Positions 5,459 to 9,085 of a stretch of DNA of 9,085 bases are shown here, piece by piece (position 1 is the stretch's first letter; each line of letters starts with the position of its first letter). This DNA is from JBDHRG01 sp039807445 (GTDB lineage: Bacteria; Pseudomonadota; Gammaproteobacteria; Competibacterales; Competibacteraceae): contig JBDHRG010000150.1 in NCBI GenBank assembly GCA_039807445.1, forward strand, positions 1-9,085. The letters are read 5' to 3'. The notes beneath the pieces are model-generated. The model was not told the origin of the DNA and did no database searches. It saw nothing but the letters and a program-made list of their open reading frames with translations. Made by a program: the position numbers and the translations under genes.

Positions 5459-6583
5459 GTGGCCGGGCACGACGAGGGCGCCGAGCGCAGCGAAGAGGCC
5501 ACCCCGCGGCGCAAGCAGCAGGCCGCCGAGCAGGGGCAGGTGCCGCGCTCGCGCGAACTCTCGACGCTGGCGATGCTGGTCGGTGGCGGTGCCGGCCTGC
5601 TGGCGCTGGGACCGGGGCTGACCGAACGCCTGGCCGAGCTGATGCGCAGCCACTTCGCGCTCGATGCGCGCAAGCTGTTCGACGCCTACGCGCCGCAGCA
5701 GGCGCTCGGCGAGGCGCTCGCGGCGATGCTCGGCTGGCTGGCACCGCTGTTCGGCTTGCTGCTGGTGCTGGCGCTGCTGCCGACACTGGCGGTCGGCGGC
5801 TGGAACGTACGCAAGTTCGAGCTGAAGTGGCAGCACCTGAACCCGGCCAAGGGCCTGAAGCGCATGTTTTCGGCGCAGGCGCTGGCCGAAGCCGGCAAGG
5901 CGCTCGGCAAGGTGGCGCTGGTGGGGCTGGTGGCGGTGTGGCTGCTGCGCCGCCACGGCCCCGAACTGCTCGCGCTCGGGGCCGAGCCGCTGCCCGCCGC
6001 ACTCGCGCACGCCGGCGATGCGCTCCTGTGGAGCGCGCTGTGGCTGGCGGCGCCGCTCGCGCTGGTGGCAGGCTTCGACGTGCCGTTCCAGCTCTGGCAA
6101 CACACCCGGCAGCTGCGGATGACGCTGCAGGAGGTCAAGGACGAGATGAAGGACACCGACGGCCGACCCGAGATCAAGGGCCGCATCCGCCAGCTGCAGC
6201 GGGAGTTCGCGCAGCGGCGCATGATGGACAAGGTACCCACCGCCGACGTGGTGGTCAGCAACCCGACCCACTACGCCGTGGCGCTGAAGTACGACCAGGA
6301 CACGATGGCGGCACCGGTGGTGGTGGCGATCGGCGCCGATGCGATCGCGCTGAAGATCCGCACCATCGCCGCAGGCCATGCGGTACCGCGCGTCGAGGCG
6401 CCGCGGCTGGCGCGCGCGCTGTACTTCAACGCCAGCCTCGACCAGCCGATCCCCGCCAGCCTGTACCGCGCGGTGGCGCAGGTGCTGGCTTACCTCTACG
6501 AGCTGCGCGCCGAGCACGCGCTCCCCCGCGGCGCGATCGCGATGGATGACGTGGCGGTGCCGGAGGGGATCAGGACGGAATGA
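5459..6583 (+). CDS. flhB: Flagellar export apparatus and substrate-switch protein FlhB
   Basis: FlhB is an inner-membrane export component whose cytoplasmic domain cleaves itself and, on a signal from FliK, switches export to filament substrates. The protein has 374 residues, a normal length. The N-terminus has the family pattern ERSEEATPRRKQQAAEQGQVPRSREL in slightly altered form (positions 9-34). Four membrane segments lie at about 36-55, 86-114, 147-165 and 186-213. The linker EVKDEMKDTDGRPEIKGRIR (225-244) precedes the autocleavage site SNPTHYAVALKY, with Asn268-Pro269-Thr270-His271 intact. The GTG start is one base after the fliR stop, with GGAGG 8 bases upstream. The 3' end includes a GGGATCA unit (6566-6572) like those of site 1, and a second heptamer array begins just after the stop. 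Confidence 0.97.
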   Translation: MAGHDEGAERSEEATPRRKQQAAEQGQVPRSRELSTLAMLVGGGAGLLALGPGLTERLAELMRSHFALDARKLFDAYAPQQALGEALAAMLGWLAPLFGLLLVLALLPTLAVGGWNVRKFELKWQHLNPAKGLKRMFSAQALAEAGKALGKVALVGLVAVWLLRRHGPELLALGAEPLPAALAHAGDALLWSALWLAAPLALVAGFDVPFQLWQHTRQLRMTLQEVKDEMKDTDGRPEIKGRIRQLQREFAQRRMMDKVPTADVVVSNPTHYAVALKYDQDTMAAPVVVAIGADAIALKIRTIAAGHAVPRVEAPRLARALYFNASLDQPIPASLYRAVAQVLAYLYELRAEHALPRGAIAMDDVAVPEGIRTE

Positions 6584-6587
6584 TCCA

Positions 6588-6655
6588 GGAGCTAGGAGCT
6601 AGGCGCGAGTCCGCCTTCCCTCGCACCTCGCACCTCGCACCTCGAGCCTCGCGCC
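6588..6655. repeat. Inverted pair of 7-bp tandem arrays, site 2 (flhB-flhA gap)
   Basis: The left arm has three contiguous heptamers: GGAGCTA (6588-6594, 6595-6601) and GGCGCGA (6602-6608). A 12-base spacer (6609-6620) follows. The right arm has five: TCGCACC (6621-6627, 6628-6634, 6635-6641), TCGAGCC (6642-6648) and TCGCGCC (6649-6655). Reverse-complemented, the right units read GGTGCGA, GGCTCGA and GGCGCGA, so both arms are GGNNCNA-type heptamers on opposite strands. GCGAG (6605-6609) pairs with CTCGC (6620-6624), extended by GG/CC across one mismatch, making a hairpin in the mRNA. It occupies most of the 93-base gap between flhB and flhA. Confidence 0.9.
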
Positions 6656-6676
6656 TGATAAACGGATGAGAGACCG

Positions 6677-8779
6677 ATGAAGACCCGAATCGTCGACACC
6701 CTGATGCGTCTGGCCCGCAGCGGCCTCGGCGCGCCGGTGCTGTTGATCGTGATCCTGATGATGATGGTGGTGCCGCTGCCGGCGCTGGTGCTGGACATGG
6801 CCTTCACCTTCAACATCGCGATCTCGCTGGTGGTTCTGCTGGCGGCGGTGTACACGCGCCGGCCGCTCGACTTCGCCGCGTTTCCGACGGTGCTGCTGGT
6901 GACGACGCTGCTGCGCCTGGCGCTGAACGTCGCCTCGACGCGCGTGGTGCTGCTGCACGGCCACGCCGGCCCCGACGCCGCCGGCAAGGTGATCGAAGCC
7001 TTCGGCCACTTCGTGGTCGGTGGCAACTACGCGGTCGGCGTCGTGGTGTTCATCGTGCTGATGATCATCAACTTCGCCGTGGTGACCAAGGGCGCCGGGC
7101 GGGTGTCGGAGGTCAGCGCGCGCTTCACGCTCGATGCGATGCCGGGCAAGCAGATGGCGATCGACGCCGACCTCAACGCCGGCATCATCGACCAGGCCGA
7201 AGCCAAGCGCCGGCGCGCCGAGGTGGTGCGCGAGGCCGACTTCTACGGCTCGATGGACGGCGCCTCGAAGTTCGTCCGTGGCGACGCGATCGCCGGCATC
7301 ATGATCCTGGTGATCAACCTCGTCGGCGGCATGGCCATCGGCCTGCTGCAGCACCGCTTGCCGCTGGCCGAGGCGGCGCAGAACTACGCGCTCTTGACCA
7401 TCGGCGACGGCCTGGTGGCGCAGATCCCGGGGCTGATGCTGTCGGTGGCGGCGGCGATCATGGTCACGCGGTCGTCGTCCGACGAGCAGGACATGGGCGC
7501 GCAGGTTGCCGGGCAACTGTTCGGCTCGCCGCAGGCGCTCGGCATCAGCGCCGGCATCGTCGGCCTGATGGGGCTGATCCCGGGCATGCCCAACCTGGCT
7601 TTCCTGAGCCTGGCCGCACTGGCTGGCTGGGGGGCATGGAAGCTCTCGAAGCGGCAGGCCGGCGCGGTAGCCGGTGCCGCCGTCGCGGACGGCGCGGCGG
7701 TCGCGGCCTTGCCGGCACCGGTGGGCGAGAATTCGCAGGACCTGGGCTGGGACGATGTGCCGGCGGTGGACACCATCGGCCTGGAGATCGGCTACCGGCT
7801 GATCCCGCTGGTCGACAAGGGCCGCAACGGCCAGTTGCTGACGCGGATCAAGGGCGTGCGCAAGAAGCTGTCGCAGGAACTCGGCTTCCTGGTGTCGCCG
7901 GTGCACATCCGCGACAACCTCGATTTGTCGCCGACCGCGTACCGCATCGCGCTGCTCGGCGTCACCGTCGCCGAGGCCGAGGTGTTCCCCGAGCGCGAAC
8001 TGGCGATCAACCCCGGCCAAGTGCACGGCGAGCTGGCCGGCACGCCGACGCGCGATCCCGCCTTCGGCTTGCCGGCGGTGTGGATCGAGCCGACGCAGCG
8101 CGACTTGGCGCAGGCGCTCGGCTACACCGTGGTCGACTGCGCGACCGTGGTCGCGACCCACCTGAACCACATCCTGTCGGCGCACGCCCCCGAGCTGCTC
8201 GGTCACGAAGAAGTGCAGGAGCTGCTCGACCGCCTCGGCAAGACCGCGCCCAGGCTGGTGCACGACTTCGTGCCGAAGACGCTGCCGCTGCGCGTGGTGG
8301 TGCGCGTGCTGCAGGGGCTGCTGACCGAAAAGGTGCCGCTGCGCGACATGCGCAGCATCGTCGAAACTTTGGCGGAGCAGGCGCCGCGCAGCCAAGACCC
8401 CGACGCTCTGCTGGCGGCGGTCCGTGCTCGGCTCGGCCGCATGATCGTCCAGGGGATCAACGGCTTGGCCGAAGAGCTGGCGGTGATCACGCTCGATCCA
8501 AATCTGGAACAGCTTTTGCATAAAGCTGCGCAGGTGGCTGGGGACGGTGCCGCGGCGCCGGTCGAGCCGGGGCTGGCCGAGCGGCTGCACGCTTCGCTCG
8601 CCGAAAGCGCGCAGCGCCAGGAGGTCGAGGGACAGCCGGCGGTACTGCTGGTGTCCGACGTGGTCCGGCAGATGCTCGCGCGCTTCGTGCGCCACGGCGT
8701 CCCCAACCTGCACGTGCTGGGCTTCGGCGAGATCCCCGAAGACCGCAAGCTGCGCGTGGTAGCCACGATCGGCCGCTGA
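6677..8779 (+). CDS. flhA: Flagellar export apparatus protein FlhA
   Basis: FlhA forms the nonameric ring of the type III export gate; its membrane part uses the proton gradient and its cytoplasmic part docks export chaperones and substrates. The 700-residue protein is full length. Residues about 18-325 hold the membrane segments. Between them is the FHIPEP-family signature (141-163) GRVSEVSARFTLDAMPGKQM, then AID, with the conserved Arg and Asp residues present. A linker rich in Ala/Gly/Val (about 326-355) leads to the cytoplasmic domain (about 360-700), which has LGYTVVDCATVVATHL and ends LHVLGFGEIPEDRKLRVVATIG. ATG 6677 is preceded by a modest GAGAG (6668-6672) at a short 4-base spacing, so initiation may be inefficient. 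No clear promoter is visible in the gap; transcription may come from fliL or from within flhB. Confidence 0.97.
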   Translation: MKTRIVDTLMRLARSGLGAPVLLIVILMMMVVPLPALVLDMAFTFNIAISLVVLLAAVYTRRPLDFAAFPTVLLVTTLLRLALNVASTRVVLLHGHAGPDAAGKVIEAFGHFVVGGNYAVGVVVFIVLMIINFAVVTKGAGRVSEVSARFTLDAMPGKQMAIDADLNAGIIDQAEAKRRRAEVVREADFYGSMDGASKFVRGDAIAGIMILVINLVGGMAIGLLQHRLPLAEAAQNYALLTIGDGLVAQIPGLMLSVAAAIMVTRSSSDEQDMGAQVAGQLFGSPQALGISAGIVGLMGLIPGMPNLAFLSLAALAGWGAWKLSKRQAGAVAGAAVADGAAVAALPAPVGENSQDLGWDDVPAVDTIGLEIGYRLIPLVDKGRNGQLLTRIKGVRKKLSQELGFLVSPVHIRDNLDLSPTAYRIALLGVTVAEAEVFPERELAINPGQVHGELAGTPTRDPAFGLPAVWIEPTQRDLAQALGYTVVDCATVVATHLNHILSAHAPELLGHEEVQELLDRLGKTAPRLVHDFVPKTLPLRVVVRVLQGLLTEKVPLRDMRSIVETLAEQAPRSQDPDALLAAVRARLGRMIVQGINGLAEELAVITLDPNLEQLLHKAAQVAGDGAAAPVEPGLAERLHASLAESAQRQEVEGQPAVLLVSDVVRQMLARFVRHGVPNLHVLGFGEIPEDRKLRVVATIGR

Positions 8780-8813
8780 TGCGGCAGCCCGCGCGAACGA
8801 GGACGACCGGACG

Positions 8814-9085
8814 ATGAAGTTGAAACGCATCTACGCTGCCAACCTCCGCGAGGGCATGCGCCAGGTTCGGGAAGAGCTCGGTGCGGATGCGCTGATCCTG
8901 TCGAACCGCCGCCTCGCCGACGGCATCGAGATCGTCGCCGCGGCCGGCTACGACGAGCGCACGCTGAAAGTGCTCGAGGACGCCGCGCACGAGGCGAGCG
9001 CATCGCGTCCGGCGCCGGCGGCCAAGCCCGAGGCCGAAGCCAGGCCCGCGGCCCAGGCCCGGGCACCGGCGGCGCGCGAAGCCGC
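8814..9085 (+). CDS. flhF: Flagellar biosynthesis GTPase FlhF, 5' part
   Basis: FlhF is an SRP-family GTPase that places the polar flagellum and controls early basal-body assembly. Only the first 90 codons are in the window; the frame stays open to the end. The N-terminus MKLKRIYAANLREGMRQVRE and the following ELGADALILSNRRLADGIEIVAA are the conserved FlhF start. From about residue 62 the sequence becomes Ala/Pro/Glu-rich, as in the variable B region that precedes the NG GTPase domain, which is out of view. ATG 8814 follows the flhA stop by 34 bases and has GAGGA (8799-8803) 10 bases upstream. No separate promoter is seen, so it is probably cotranscribed with flhA. Confidence 0.93.
   Translation, partial: MKLKRIYAANLREGMRQVREELGADALILSNRRLADGIEIVAAAGYDERTLKVLEDAAHEASASRPAPAAKPEAEARPAAQARAPAAREA

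Noticed and set aside
6656..6664. TGATAAAC as a -10 element (sigma-70 or sigma-28) before flhA
   Set aside because: No -35 element of either type lies at the right distance, and the start would leave almost no leader before the flhA ribosome site.
6666..6680. Tiny ORF ATG-AGA-GAC-CGA-TGA whose stop overlaps the flhA start
   Set aside because: A four-codon frame is expected by chance and has no clear ribosome site of its own; it could couple to flhA but nothing supports this.
6599..8830. 743-codon open frame on the minus strand opposite flhA
   Set aside because: The product is His/Gln/Arg-rich without any recognisable domain and mirrors the codon bias of flhA; it also runs through the repeat array.

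Overview
The window is a dense stretch of a flagellar gene cluster, all on the + strand, in the order fliK(3' end)-fliL-fliM-fliN-fliO-fliP-fliQ-fliR-flhB-flhA-flhF(5' end). It is very GC-rich, with third codon positions mostly G or C. The gene order, the presence of flhF and a good sigma-54 (RpoN) promoter before fliL fit a gammaproteobacterium with a Pseudomonas/Xanthomonas-type polar flagellum. A high-GC member of the Xanthomonadales is my best guess. A betaproteobacterium cannot be excluded, and no single feature fixes the genus.

Layout: 1-891 is the 3' part of fliK (hook-length ruler). 892-1190 is the only long non-coding gap. It holds an inverted pair of 7-bp tandem arrays (about 898-998), a weak terminator-like hairpin with a T-run (1041-1064), a perfect 7-bp inverted repeat (1078-1099) and a sigma-54 -24/-12 promoter (1132-1147). 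1191-6583 is a tight transcription unit, fliLMNOPQR-flhB. Its genes overlap or are separated by only 1-12 bases, and several start with GTG, which suggests translational coupling. 6584-6676 is a short gap filled mostly by a second inverted heptamer array. flhA (6677-8779) and the first 90 codons of flhF (8814 to the window end) follow.

How the genes work together: FliM and FliN build the cytoplasmic C-ring switch, which responds to CheY-P. FliL supports the stator at the basal body. FliP, FliQ and FliR form the core of the export gate, assembled with the help of FliO. FlhB, with its NPTH autocleavage site, and FlhA complete the type III export apparatus. FliK acts on FlhB to switch export from hook to filament substrates. 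FlhF is the SRP-type GTPase that sets the position and number of polar flagella.

The proteins are mostly ordinary members of their families. The points worth a second look are the two inverted heptamer arrays, which have different unit sequences but the same 7-bp period and the same left array-spacer-inverted right array design, and which sit exactly at the two module boundaries (fliK|fliL and flhB|flhA). Next come the long, odd N-terminal extension of FliP and the diverged N-terminal and middle region of FliM. I found no RNA genes, transposons, CRISPR arrays or non-flagellar genes.
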